This document shows positions 46,372-55,726 of a stretch of DNA of 64,000 nt, piece after piece (position 1 is the first letter of the stretch; every line of letters begins with the position of its first letter). The DNA lies in assembly GCA_011390955.1 (NCBI GenBank), contig JAABRM010000031.1:17461-81460 (forward strand), written 5' to 3'. The notes under the pieces were generated by a model. It made no database searches, was not told the origin of the DNA, and saw nothing but the letters and a program-made list of their open reading frames with translations. This stretch comes from Oscillatoriales cyanobacterium (GTDB lineage Bacteria > Cyanobacteriota > Cyanobacteriia > Cyanobacteriales > Laspinemataceae). A program made the translations under genes and the position numbers.

Positions 46372-46562
46372 TTTAAACTCCTGATTTTATGGACATTTTA
46401 TGAATATTTTTGCTTGAACTTTTGATAATTGGGGATGTAATAGAAACGCGATGTAGAAATATGTATAAATATCTAGAAATATTTTTCCCTATTCGATCGC
46501 GTCTCTAAGTCTCTACAAGATTTGGCTCATCCCCTAGCCTGTTTTGTCGAAAAAATAATATC

Positions 46563-48722
46563 CTATTTGTTCATTTCTAATTCCTTCAGTTGGTTTTGGG
46601 CAAAACTGCGGAGTTTTTCATCAGGATCGTGCTGGCTGCGATCGCGCAACAAAGCCAAGAGTTCTGGACGATCTGAATATTGCTCCAACAGTATTTCTAA
46701 AGCAGTTTGTCGAGGATTCAGGGAACCATCTTCGGGACGCTGAAAGGGGTCATTTAAAGCGCGATCGCGTAAGAAATCCCAGAGATTAGACTCGGCAAAC
46801 CAGCCTTTAGCAATTTGTTGCAAAATCGCTTGGCGGACAAAAGAATCCTCATCGGCAGTTGCCGCATTTTTCAAGATATCTAAAGTTTCGGGAACATCGC
46901 GCCAACCTTTAGCCAGTTCTTGAGCCGCTGCTAATCGTACCGCCCAATTATCATCCTGAGTAGCACAGCTTTTGAGCATTTCTAAAGTATCTGGATCTTC
47001 AAACCAGCCGGTGGCTAATTCTTGTAAAGCCACAATTCTCACGTCCCAATTTTCATCGGTTTCGATCCGTTTTTTCAACAGTGCAACGGTTTCCGCATTT
47101 TCAAACCAACCGAGCACCAATGAGCGTAATGAAGCAATCCGCACATCGGAAACCGCATCGGCGTTGATGCTATGTCTTAATAAGTTTAAAGTGTCCGGGT
47201 CATCAAACCAACCGCGAGATAGAATTTTTAAAGCGGCAATGCGAACTCGCCAATCGGGATCTGAACTAGCTTTATTTTTTAAACAGACCAAAGTATCGGG
47301 GCGATCGCACCAGCCACTAGCCAATTCTTCCAAAGCGGCAATGCGTACATCGGTATCTGGATCGCGGTTAGCACGGTCTGTAAGTACCTGCAAAGTTCCC
47401 CGTTCCGCAGACCAGCCACGAGCAAGTTCCGCTAACGCCGCAATTCTCACATCAGCATCCTCATCAGCATTGGCACTTTTTTGCAGAATTAACAAAGTTT
47501 CCGGATCGTTGGGCCAACCGCGAGCGAGTTCCGCTAATGCGGCAATTCGCACATCAGAATCACGATCCAAACTGGCACTGGTTTGCAAAATGGCAATAGT
47601 TTCCGGTTCCCCTGGCCAAACTCTAGCGATTTCTTGAATCGCCGCTTCTCTAACTAACCAATAACTATCTGACCGGGCCAAATTAATCAGCATCATTAAC
47701 AGTTCGCGATCGCCTGAACAGTGGTTAGCTAAACCGCGAACCGCACTTGGTCGGGTAATTTCAAAACTTTCCGCCGTAGTCAAATTTTTTAACCATTTAA
47801 TTGTGGCCGGATCGTCTTTGCCAATTTTCGCTAACTCGTCTACTGCGGCCATCCGAATGGAATCATATAAATCCGACTCCGCGATCGCTTTTAGCCAAAC
47901 CACAATCTCTGGATCTTGATGCCAAATAGTAGCAATTTGAGTAATTGCCTGCATCCGAATCATTATTTTTTCATCTAATTCTTTTTTTTCCGTTAAGTTT
48001 TTCAGTTTTGTCAGCAATTGGCGGGACGAAGCCTGAATAATCGTGGGATCGGACACTTGTCCGAGACAATCTGCGGCCACAAATAAGTTCATGGAATTCC
48101 CTTGGTTATCCAAGTGAATTAAATAGTCAATAATTTCTCCCACGGCTGCGGGCTCAAGCATCGCGGCAATGGCGCGAAATATCCCACGCCAAGATTCATA
48201 ATACCAATGTTGACCAAACACTCGATCTTTTAATCGATCCAAAGTTAAACCATTGGCATTTTCTGGTTTGCCTAAACGTTCGACAAATTCTCGCCCGTAA
48301 GCAATATCTTTGCCTTTTTCTAGATAGACTTTAGCGACTTCTTCCCAGTTAAACTCGTCAGGTAATGATAAAAGTTCCAGACTGTCCCAGGTGTTGGCGA
48401 ATATATAGGGGTCAATTTCTAGCGGATTTGGAGTAAAAATATGTCCTAACGTTGCTTGAACCGATGGGTTTTGAATAAATTGTTTTAACGATGGCGCAAA
48501 CAGGGATAAATCTTTGGCGGATAAGCCCGTAGCTTCTAACTCCTGCTGCATCAGATATAAAAAGTCAGCGATCGCCAAACCCGCAGCCACATTTAACGCC
48601 GCACTACCCTGACTATCCTTCGACCCAACCACTCGTTTTACCCAGTCTCGATCGGGGCTGGTGGTCAATTCTTGCAAAACTGCCTGGAAAGCAAACCCAA
48701 AAACGCTCGTCATTTTCACCAT
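46563..48722 (-). CDS. HEAT-repeat protein without a visible enzyme domain
   Basis: 719 residues. The first 250 form an unrecognised helical domain (SAALNVAAGLAIADFLYLMQ, WYYESWRGIFRAIAAMLEP). From about residue 255 to the end there are about 13-14 HEAT units of 31 residues with the consensus DVRIAALAELARGWPNDPET. These repeats resemble the tails of large cyanobacterial NACHT-NTPase proteins, but no P-loop is present here. It may be a scaffold. The gene stands alone; Met at 48722 and another three codons later are both possible starts. Confidence 0.8.
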   Translation of the reverse strand: MVKMTSVFGFAFQAVLQELTTSPDRDWVKRVVGSKDSQGSAALNVAAGLAIADFLYLMQQELEATGLSAKDLSLFAPSLKQFIQNPSVQATLGHIFTPNPLEIDPYIFANTWDSLELLSLPDEFNWEEVAKVYLEKGKDIAYGREFVERLGKPENANGLTLDRLKDRVFGQHWYYESWRGIFRAIAAMLEPAAVGEIIDYLIHLDNQGNSMNLFVAADCLGQVSDPTIIQASSRQLLTKLKNLTEKKELDEKIMIRMQAITQIATIWHQDPEIVVWLKAIAESDLYDSIRMAAVDELAKIGKDDPATIKWLKNLTTAESFEITRPSAVRGLANHCSGDRELLMMLINLARSDSYWLVREAAIQEIARVWPGEPETIAILQTSASLDRDSDVRIAALAELARGWPNDPETLLILQKSANADEDADVRIAALAELARGWSAERGTLQVLTDRANRDPDTDVRIAALEELASGWCDRPDTLVCLKNKASSDPDWRVRIAALKILSRGWFDDPDTLNLLRHSINADAVSDVRIASLRSLVLGWFENAETVALLKKRIETDENWDVRIVALQELATGWFEDPDTLEMLKSCATQDDNWAVRLAAAQELAKGWRDVPETLDILKNAATADEDSFVRQAILQQIAKGWFAESNLWDFLRDRALNDPFQRPEDGSLNPRQTALEILLEQYSDRPELLALLRDRSQHDPDEKLRSFAQNQLKELEMNK

Positions 48723-48859
48723 AGCTAGTTAATCAACTCTTATCGTCAACTTTACTCTAAGCCTTGAACGATCTAATTCACCAAGGGAATATCATAAAAT
48801 CATTGAATCATTCAAGCCGAAAGTCATTTCCAAAAGATCCCGTGGCTCAAGCCGTGACT

Positions 48860-49684
48860 CTATTGTCCGGGAAGCTTAGAAACGACTGGATCGGCGGCAA
48901 CTCGGACAAATAGCACCATTTCCACGCGATCGCCATTCGCCTGAAACTGTAACAGCCTGGATTGGATGCCATTATCTTCTAAGCGATTCAGATTAAAGCG
49001 ATCGCTGGCTGCCATCAACCCTTTGACAAACTGCCCTGGGGCGGGGCGATCGTTGACTCGGACCTCTGGAGAAATCAACCGAAATCGCTGCGATGCTTCG
49101 CCAATTTCCACCCCAGTTTCCACCGTCAGCTTCAAACGATCGTTGTAACCCCGTTCCTCAATATCCGTCTCAAATCTAATCCGATTATTACCTAAAAACT
49201 CCACTTGGGGATTTACCAGTTGATATCGATAGGCAGCCCTTCGCAAAGTCGCCGAATTAAATAAATTTAAAGTCAGAATTTCCAGATAATCCGCAAATTC
49301 GGGAGAACTGAGGGCTTGATTAATATCTTCTTGAGTGAAAACGAATCGCATCGCCACCAATAATGGCCGCCGCAACCCTTGTATGGTTTTATTTTGCTCA
49401 TCCAAGACCAAATTTGCCAGATCCACATCTATCGGATCCATTTCTAACTCAAAAGTATCAATCCGCATGGCTGGAATTGGATATAATCCCCTGGCGGCAA
49501 TTCGCACGCGATCGACTTGGCCTTGGACTAATTGATAACTGGGGGTATTATCAATCCTAACTTGCAACTCTTCAACGGTATAAAGTTTCTCTTCAATTTG
49601 CTGTTCGGCCACGGTATCTACCACTAAACCAGCCCCAGAAAACAGAGTCATAAAACCCGATAATAAAATAGTGATTAATTCCAT
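48860..49684 (-). CDS. DUF2993 (LmeA-like) lipid-binding protein
   Basis: 274 residues. A hydrophobic N-terminus (ITILLSGFMTLFSGAGLVVD) may be a signal or anchor. QQIEEKLYTVEELQVRIDNTP, GQVDRVRIAARGLYPIPAMR and RIDTFELEMDPIDVDL are the usual opening of cyanobacterial DUF2993 proteins. Related LmeA binds phosphoinositides in the mycobacterial envelope; the cyanobacterial function is not known to me. Confidence 0.82.
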   Translation of the reverse strand: MELITILLSGFMTLFSGAGLVVDTVAEQQIEEKLYTVEELQVRIDNTPSYQLVQGQVDRVRIAARGLYPIPAMRIDTFELEMDPIDVDLANLVLDEQNKTIQGLRRPLLVAMRFVFTQEDINQALSSPEFADYLEILTLNLFNSATLRRAAYRYQLVNPQVEFLGNNRIRFETDIEERGYNDRLKLTVETGVEIGEASQRFRLISPEVRVNDRPAPGQFVKGLMAASDRFNLNRLEDNGIQSRLLQFQANGDRVEMVLFVRVAADPVVSKLPGQ

Positions 49685-49826
49685 ATTTTTTAATCTTTAA
49701 CTCCACTTTAATTTATTGGTCATGTTGACAGTTTATTTAGGGGCAAGCCGCGATCGGGAAATCGAGAATAGAGAACCGGGAATAAATAACCGGAAATAGG
49801 GAAAAGAGAGCAAGAAAAATTATCAA

Positions 49827-49866
49827 ACCGGATTTCTTACTAGCAGAAACCCGGTTTTTCCTGGCT
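49827..49866 (-). terminator. AAACCGGG hairpin after proS
   Basis: On the minus strand AAAAACCGGGTTTCT and AGAAATCCGGTTT face each other a few bases after the proS stop and are followed by ATAATTTTTC. It is an imperfect stem made from two copies of the dispersed palindrome. Confidence 0.55.
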
Positions 49867-49871
49867 TGACT

Positions 49872-51680
49872 TTACACCGATAAGGCGGCATCAACCCATT
49901 GTTTAATCGTAGTCACGACTTCAGCGATGGGAATTTCTTGAGATTCATGGGTCGCCCGTTTGACCACTTCTAATTTACCGTTTTTCAAGGAACGTCCGGG
50001 AACGATTCGATAGGGAATGCCGACTAAATCCGCATCTTTAAATTTTACTCCCGCCCGTTCATTGCGGTCATCTAATAAGGTTTCCACTCCAGCGGCATTT
50101 AACTCGCTGTAGAGTTTTTCCGCGATTTCTACTTGTGCGGCATCGTTAATATTAGGAATGGTAATGATGGCATGATAAGGCGCGATCGCTACGGGCCAAA
50201 TTATCCCATCTTTATCATAGGATTGTTCCACCGCTGACTGGGCAAGGCGAGAAACTCCCACCCCATAACAACCCATAATTAAGGGTTTTTCTTCCCCAGC
50301 TTCATCGGTATAAGTTGCCCCCATTGCTTGAGAATATTTCGTCCCCAATTGGAAGATATGACCGACTTCAATTCCCCGCGCCGTTTGGAGGGTTTGACTG
50401 GGGTCATGGTTGGCGCGATCGCCTGCTTTTGCCTTGCGAATATCCACCTGAATTTTAGGTAAAGAAAATTCGCTGCCCCAGTTAGCCCCAACCACATGAT
50501 AACCGGATTCATTCGCCCCGGTGACAAAATTTTGCCGGTCTATGGCGGTTCGATCTACTAAGCGCAAAAACTGAGGCGCAACCTGTTTATTTTTAGCAAT
50601 ATAATCGTCGGCCAAATCCGGGGCAATATAACCCAATGGCAGGGGTTTAGCCGCCCATTTTTGTTGGGCATCCACATCAGGAACTGTCAAGGAAATAAGA
50701 GTTTTGCCTTGGTATTGACTGGCTAACTTAGTTAACTCATTGGTTAACTTCACCTCATTCACATCTAGATCGCCACGAATGCTTACTAACACCAACACCG
50801 TCATGCCACTGTCATACACCGCTTGGTAAAGCACATTTTTGACAATTTGAGTTGGCGAACATGGGAGAAACTTGCTCAAAGTTTCAATGGTATCTGTCCC
50901 CGGAGTTGCCCGTTTTTCATACTGAGTAAATGGCGAATTTTCCGCATCAGGGGGTAAAGAAACGGCTTTTTCTACGTTGGCGGCATATTTGCCATCAGCG
51001 GTATAAAGTACCTCATCTTCTCCTGCTTCTGCGAGTACCATAAATTCTTGGCTACCGGTCCCACCGATCGCCCCTGAGTCTGCTTCCACGGCAGTAAAAT
51101 CTAGACCGCAACGGCGAATCATATTCCGATAAGCCCGATCCATATCCTGATAAGTTTGTTTCAGACTTTCTTCTGAGGCATGGAAAGAATAGCCATCTTT
51201 CATAATAAATTCTCTGCCCCGCATTAAGCCAAACCGAGGCCGAATTTCATCCCGAAATTTGGTTTGAATTTGATACAAATGTAAGGGCAATTGCCGATAA
51301 GACCGAATCGTCTCGCGGGCGATCGCGGTAATCACCTCTTCATGGGTTGGCCCCAGTCCCATTTCCCGTTCTTGCCGGTCAGTCAGGGCAAACATGATTC
51401 CCTCAGTTTTGGTGTAAGTATCCCACCGTCCTGACTCTTGCCACAATTGGGCCGGTTGCATTTGGGGCAGCAAACATTCCTGGGCGCCGGTGGCATCCAT
51501 TTCTTCCCGGACAATTTGGGAAACTTTTTTCAGGACGCGCCACATGAAGGGTAAATAGGCATAGACCCCAGCGGCAATACGGCGGATATAACCCGCCCGC
51601 ACTAAGAGTTTATGGCTGGGAATTTCCGCTTCCGTTGGGTCTTCCCGCAGGGTGACAAACAGCATTTGAGATAGTCGCAT
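49872..51680 (-). CDS. proS: Prolyl-tRNA synthetase
   Basis: Charges tRNA-Pro. Class II core: motif 1 region with [18 protein letters not shown], motif 2 [20 protein letters not shown], motif 3 [16 protein letters not shown]. Between motifs 2 and 3 lies the bacterial-type editing domain (about 235-390; [17 protein letters not shown]). The anticodon-binding domain closes the protein ([20 protein letters not shown]). Start set at 51680 ([15 protein letters not shown]), which has GAGGAG 8 bases upstream and gives 602 residues; the earlier Met at 51722 lacks such support. Confidence 0.96.
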   Translation of the reverse strand: MRLSQMLFVTLREDPTEAEIPSHKLLVRAGYIRRIAAGVYAYLPFMWRVLKKVSQIVREEMDATGAQECLLPQMQPAQLWQESGRWDTYTKTEGIMFALTDRQEREMGLGPTHEEVITAIARETIRSYRQLPLHLYQIQTKFRDEIRPRFGLMRGREFIMKDGYSFHASEESLKQTYQDMDRAYRNMIRRCGLDFTAVEADSGAIGGTGSQEFMVLAEAGEDEVLYTADGKYAANVEKAVSLPPDAENSPFTQYEKRATPGTDTIETLSKFLPCSPTQIVKNVLYQAVYDSGMTVLVLVSIRGDLDVNEVKLTNELTKLASQYQGKTLISLTVPDVDAQQKWAAKPLPLGYIAPDLADDYIAKNKQVAPQFLRLVDRTAIDRQNFVTGANESGYHVVGANWGSEFSLPKIQVDIRKAKAGDRANHDPSQTLQTARGIEVGHIFQLGTKYSQAMGATYTDEAGEEKPLIMGCYGVGVSRLAQSAVEQSYDKDGIIWPVAIAPYHAIITIPNINDAAQVEIAEKLYSELNAAGVETLLDDRNERAGVKFKDADLVGIPYRIVPGRSLKNGKLEVVKRATHESQEIPIAEVVTTIKQWVDAALSV

Positions 51681-52237
51681 TTTTCGCTCCTCTACAAAAT
51701 TCATTACAAATAAGAAAATCATTATCTCAGGAGTTGACGGTCAAGGGCGCGATCGCACTGATTTTTTTAGCCTTGTCACTCCATCTGTCTTTGGGCAACG
51801 AGTCCGTATTTTATAATTGATTTTTTAATTGCCTACAATCTGGCCTTAACCTAAAATGATTATTCTATAAATTGAAATCGATTGACAAAGGTGATTGACT
51901 ATCGGGTATTTTTTTCGCCAAACTTGAGCCAAACGTTTACACGATCTGACCAGAATCATCAAATGATTCCACCGAAAAATTGCGATGATGCTGATTAGTT
52001 TTAATTTTTGCCCTCACCGCCGGAGGATTCCCCACCGCGATCGAGCTAAATGTCAAGGTATCCTGACTAATCCGTGGTGAGGCTGTATTGGTCTGGTCAA
52101 TGCTGTTGTGCGGGTATGGGCGATCGCGATCGCGAAACCCTCTTGCTTTAAATCACAGGGAAAGCCGAACGGCGATCGCACTCAAAACTGGAACAAATAG
52201 ACAAACTCAAATAGTGTCATTAGTCAGGAGATGTTTG
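51681..52237. other. 557-base gap, possible structured transcript
   Basis: No gene supported; an open frame entering from 52088 is upstream of the preferred start of the next gene. CCCTCACC (52011-52018) and GGTGAGG (about 52075-52081) could close a stem around about 55 bases containing GCCGGAGGATTCCCC. This might be a small RNA or leader, but I cannot match it to a family. Confidence 0.3.
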
Positions 52238-52513
52238 ATGAATTCCAGGAATATTGAGACTTTTTCTTGCCAACATTGCATGCATTATCGTGCCTCTACA
52301 ACACGCGGGGAATTTTGTCAATTGCTTTTTGTCCCCGTACATGGTGAATTAATCGGATGTTCTTTTTATGTCCAGAAAACGGCCAATATCTCCACCTACT
52401 CTCATGCTCCTTACACTTATCCGATGATTCATCCATTGATTCATCCATCGACTCCCGAATTCGCGAATCCCGACCAATATTTCAGCCATAAAGCCCAAAT
52501 TATTCATGGCTAA
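52238..52513 (+). CDS. Small four-cysteine protein, copy 1
   Basis: 91 residues from ATG 52238 (AGGAG 7 bases upstream). The first half reads FSCQHCMHYRASTTRGEFC, then LLFVPVHGELIGC, giving a CxxC...C...C set that could hold zinc. The His/Pro-rich second half looks disordered. It is related to the protein at 52819-53088 (matching Cys spacing and RG.xC.LL.V.V.G...C). Function not known. Confidence 0.65.
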   Translation: MNSRNIETFSCQHCMHYRASTTRGEFCQLLFVPVHGELIGCSFYVQKTANISTYSHAPYTYPMIHPLIHPSTPEFANPDQYFSHKAQIIHG

Positions 52514-52818
52514 AACTATTAGATTTTAGCACAATCTTGGAACAAAATAGTAAACAAAATTTAGCAAATAGATAAAAAATCAAATTACATTTTGAGGATT
52601 TTTCGTCATTTTTTGTCAGATCATAAAAAAGGAACTTCACCATGTTTGATTAATTTTCCAAATAGGGTGTTTTAGCAATCCAAATGACGCCCGGTATTGA
52701 ATTAATATCAATTACTGAGGTTTATGGATCTGGAACACTCAACTAGCAATCTGCGATCGCCGCGAATTTTTGCCCAATTATTCATCATTAATATTGCTGA
52801 GAGCAAACGAGAAATGCC
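52514..52818. other. AT-rich gap between the two cysteine-protein genes
   Basis: No gene or clear signal seen apart from one HIP1-like octamer near 52755. Confidence 0.4.
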
Positions 52819-53088
52819 ATGAATTATCACAATTGTGCCACTTTATCCTGTCGTTTTTGTCAGAATTATGAAGTGGAAGGAAGACGGGGAGGGCTTTGTC
52901 ATCTGCTGAATGTATCTGTCCAAGGAAATTGGCAGGCTTGCCCTTTGGCGATTCGTTCTTTCGTCACCGAACCAATTTCTATAGAAACCAGGAGTGAGGT
53001 ATCGCATTTATCGGTAAATTATGAGAAAACAATTCCTCTAAAAACTTATAATTTTACCGATCGAGCATTCAGGAAAAAAGTCAGTTAA
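52819..53088 (+). CDS. Small four-cysteine protein, copy 2
   Basis: 89 residues. LSCRFCQNYEVEGRRGGLC followed by LLNVSVQGNWQACPLAI matches copy 1 in cysteine spacing and in the RRGGxCxLL.V.V.G motif. The tail differs. No signal peptide. I have the impression that such proteins are widespread and uncharacterised in cyanobacteria. The two copies are on the same strand, 305 bases apart, so they arose by duplication or serve as a pair. Confidence 0.7.
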   Translation: MNYHNCATLSCRFCQNYEVEGRRGGLCHLLNVSVQGNWQACPLAIRSFVTEPISIETRSEVSHLSVNYEKTIPLKTYNFTDRAFRKKVS

Positions 53089-53550
53089 CTCATAATTCAG
53101 TTAACAGTAAATATGGCTTAAATTTGGCGATCGCTAACCAATTTTGGTATAGCGACTAAGCCATTTTTTTTATGAAAAAGTTATAATTTGTTCTTACCCG
53201 AAAAATTACCCGAAAATTTCCGGTAAAATCTAAAATTTATCTAAAGATTTTAGCTGACTCACCAAAAACTTAATAAAACTTAAAGTTTACCAGTGGTAAA
53301 ATCGGGATTTATTTGTCATAATTTAATTAAGTAGGTGAACATAATTAATTGCACTTTTCGTTCCCCGCAGATAGGCTTTAGATTCCCGCCTATAGCGCTA
53401 ACGCCCCGGGCTTCGAAGGACGCGGGAATGACAGTTTTTTTCTCATGGGGTATGTAATGCATTTATTTCTGCCCGTCTACTTATTTGTAAGTAATCTTGC
53501 AAGTAATGCAAGATTATTTGCCCGGTTCTGCCTGTCATTGTGGATAGAAG
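53089..53550. other. Gap with a miniature element upstream of the flotillin operon
   Basis: No gene supported. The AAGTAGGTG miniature element occupies 53328-53484. Directly after it CTTATTTGTAAGTAATCTTGCAAGTAATGCAAGATTATTTG forms a GCAAGTAATGCAAGATTA/TAATCTTGC hairpin (about 53491-53517). Confidence 0.5.
53328..53484. mobile_element. Miniature inverted-repeat element with AAGTAGGTG ends, copy 1
   Basis: About 157 bases beginning TAAGTAGGTGAACATAATTA and ending TTCTGCCCGTCTACTTA. An inverse copy sits at 59213-59365; shared blocks include CTTTTCGTTCCCCGC, GGGAATGACAGTTTTTTTCTC and GCATTTATTTCTGCCC. No coding capacity. Confidence 0.75.
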
Positions 53551-54159
53551 ATGCTACCCATCTATATTTTTTCCTTTACTATTGGCGGAATTTTCGTCGC
53601 CCTCGCTGCGTTGGCAGGATTGGACGGCGTAGATTTTGACCATCCCTTCGATGCTGACATCGAAGTTAGAGAAGAATCTCGGAACATTGAAGCAGGGGAG
53701 AAAATACTCACCCTGACCAAGCGACCCAAAAAAATGACTTTGTGGTTGCCGTTTTTGACGATTAAATTTTGGACGTTCGGAAGCTGTTTTTTCGGCTTAA
53801 CTGGAATTGTACTGTCAAAATTGACCCCCGGAATGTCTGAACTGGCGATCGCCTCAGTATCGGTACTCATGGGTAGTTTTTGCGGCACTTCAATGGTTTG
53901 GGTCTTGCAAAATCTCCGGCGCCATCAAGCGGATTCTTTAATTCGTGCCAATGATTTAATTGGTCTATCCGGTAAAGTCTCGATTCCTTTTGACAGCCAG
54001 AGTAAGGGGAAAGTTCAGTTAGCTCTCAAAGGTTCAAACCTCGATTTGGTGGCGTTCACCGATGAAGCAAAAGGCTTTAATAAAGGCGATCGCGTCTTAA
54101 TTGTTGGCCTGAAAAACAATCAGCTTTGGGTCGTCACCGATGAATCTACGGATATCTAG
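53551..54159 (+). CDS. NfeD-like membrane protein with OB-fold tail
   Basis: 202 residues. A membrane segment at the N-terminus (about 2-22), two more near 65-85 and 92-112, then a soluble C-terminal beta domain (GLSGKVSIPFDSQSKGKVQL, GFNKGDRVLIVGLKNNQLWV) of the NfeD/OB type. NfeD-like proteins are encoded next to flotillin genes and are thought to help organise membrane microdomains. The next gene, a flotillin, begins 30 bases later. Start at ATG 53551; no strong ribosome site. Confidence 0.8.
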   Translation: MLPIYIFSFTIGGIFVALAALAGLDGVDFDHPFDADIEVREESRNIEAGEKILTLTKRPKKMTLWLPFLTIKFWTFGSCFFGLTGIVLSKLTPGMSELAIASVSVLMGSFCGTSMVWVLQNLRRHQADSLIRANDLIGLSGKVSIPFDSQSKGKVQLALKGSNLDLVAFTDEAKGFNKGDRVLIVGLKNNQLWVVTDESTDI

Positions 54160-54189
54160 CAGGTACTGTCAATTTTTCTAGGAAATAAA

Positions 54190-55575
54190 ATGGAAAATCA
54201 ATTTAAATCTTCAGTCAAACAAGAAGTAGCGGCGATCGAAGTGGTACAAGTCCCGACAAATCGATCTATCGGGGATATTGGGGGAAGTCAAAGCCAAAAC
54301 ATGAACTTAATGGGGATGAGTTTACCCTTGATTGTTTCCGGGGTTTTGGCTTTAGCTTTATTCCTTTGGATTGTGAATAATATTTTGTGCATTTGTAACC
54401 CCAATGAAATCCTGGTACTTTCCGGGCGCAAGTATAAAAACAAAGATGGTCAGGAAGTGGGTTATCGAGTCATTTTTGGCGGACGGACGATTAGAATTCC
54501 GATTTTGGAAACAATTAAGAGAATGGATCTCAGAACGATGGCGGTGCCCATTGAGATTTCTAACGCTTACGCCAGAGGGGGAACGCCATTACAAATTCAG
54601 GCGATCGCCAATGTAAAAATTTCCAGCGACCCCGCTATTACCGGGAACGCCATTGAACGTTTTCTGGATAGAAATCGCGGCGAAATTGCCCGCGTTGCCA
54701 GGGAAACTTTGGAAGGAAACTTACGCGGTGTGGTCGCCACCTTAACTCCCGAACAACTCAACGAAGACCGCTTGCAATTTGCCGAACGCATTGCCCAAGA
54801 TGTTGACGACGACCTAGTAAGACTGGGCATCCATTTAGACACCTTAAAAATCCAAAGCGTTTCTGATACCGTCGATTACCTAAATTCCATCGGACGCAAA
54901 CAAATTGCCCAAATTTTACGGGATGCGGAAATTGCCGAATCCAACGCCAAAGGTGAAGCAGACCGAGTAGAAGCCCAATGCGAACAAGAGGCGCAAGTAG
55001 CAAAAACTCAAGCTCGCACAATTATCCAAGAAAAAGAAAACGAACTCCGCAAAATTAAAGCGGAATTAGAACAACAAGCGCGGTCGGAGGAAGAGCGGAC
55101 TAAAGCAGCGGCTAATGAAGCCAGAGCGAAAGCCGAACAACAATTACAAACCATTAGAGCTCAGTTAGAGCGGTTGCGCTTAGAAGCGGATGAAGTGCTG
55201 CCCGCAGAAGCCCAGAAACAAGCCCAACAACTCAAAGCGAAAGGGGATGCGGCAGCTTTGACGGAAAATGCCAGTGCCGCTGCTTTGGTGAACGAACTCC
55301 TCGCCGAAGTTTGGCAAAAAACCGGCAGCGATGCTTCCGAAGTGTTTTATATTCAACAAATAGAAATGGTGCTGCGAGAAGCGGCGAAAATTCCTGGCCG
55401 TTTGAAACTAGAACAAGTGAATGTGATTGATAGCGGTGATGGCAAATCTTTGGCTTGTTTAGTGAACGCTTACCCGGAAATTTTCCGTCAGTTCCTCGAT
55501 CGCGTAGATGATACTTTGGGGATTAAAGTGATGGGAAATACTGTCAGTCGCAACGGCCATAAAGCCGAGGTTTAA
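54190..55575 (+). CDS. Flotillin-like SPFH-domain protein 1
   Basis: 461 residues. One membrane segment (about 38-60, LPLIVSGVLALALFLWIVNN), then the SPFH/band-7 domain (EILVLSGRKYKNKDGQEVGY, IERFLDRNRGEIARVARETL, DTLKIQSVSDTVDYLNSIGR), and a long alanine/glutamate-rich coiled coil (about 235-350). This is the flotillin build; such proteins assemble into large membrane-bound oligomers that mark ordered lipid regions. It is paralogous to the next gene and shares the operon with the NfeD-like gene. Confidence 0.88.
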   Translation: MENQFKSSVKQEVAAIEVVQVPTNRSIGDIGGSQSQNMNLMGMSLPLIVSGVLALALFLWIVNNILCICNPNEILVLSGRKYKNKDGQEVGYRVIFGGRTIRIPILETIKRMDLRTMAVPIEISNAYARGGTPLQIQAIANVKISSDPAITGNAIERFLDRNRGEIARVARETLEGNLRGVVATLTPEQLNEDRLQFAERIAQDVDDDLVRLGIHLDTLKIQSVSDTVDYLNSIGRKQIAQILRDAEIAESNAKGEADRVEAQCEQEAQVAKTQARTIIQEKENELRKIKAELEQQARSEEERTKAAANEARAKAEQQLQTIRAQLERLRLEADEVLPAEAQKQAQQLKAKGDAAALTENASAAALVNELLAEVWQKTGSDASEVFYIQQIEMVLREAAKIPGRLKLEQVNVIDSGDGKSLACLVNAYPEIFRQFLDRVDDTLGIKVMGNTVSRNGHKAEV

Positions 55576-55613
55576 CCCCATAAATTATAGCCGTTATTAT
55601 AGCTATGCAGCAC

Positions 55614-55684
55614 AAAAAAACTGTCATTCCCGCCTTCGCGGGAATCCAGAAAGCCTCTGTAATCTGGATAATAACCGCTATAAT
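55614..55684. repeat. Short dispersed repeat, copy 2 (CTGTCATTCCCGC family)
   Basis: AAAAAAACTGTCATTCCCGC with a CCCGCCTTCGCGGG hairpin, then GAATCCAGAAAGCCTCTGTA. It matches 13236-13312 in inverse orientation. It sits between the two flotillin genes and its hairpin could affect their shared transcript. Confidence 0.7.
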
Positions 55685-55726
55685 TAATCGCGCCAAATTA
55701 GCAAAAAAATAGGGAGAAAAATCATT

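Noticed and set aside
52011..52081. Known riboswitch in the gap after proS
   Set aside because: Only a single closing stem is visible; no recognisable aptamer core was found.
53445..53639. Small plus-strand frame before the NfeD-like gene
   Set aside because: It lies mostly in the miniature element and overlaps the NfeD start in another frame.
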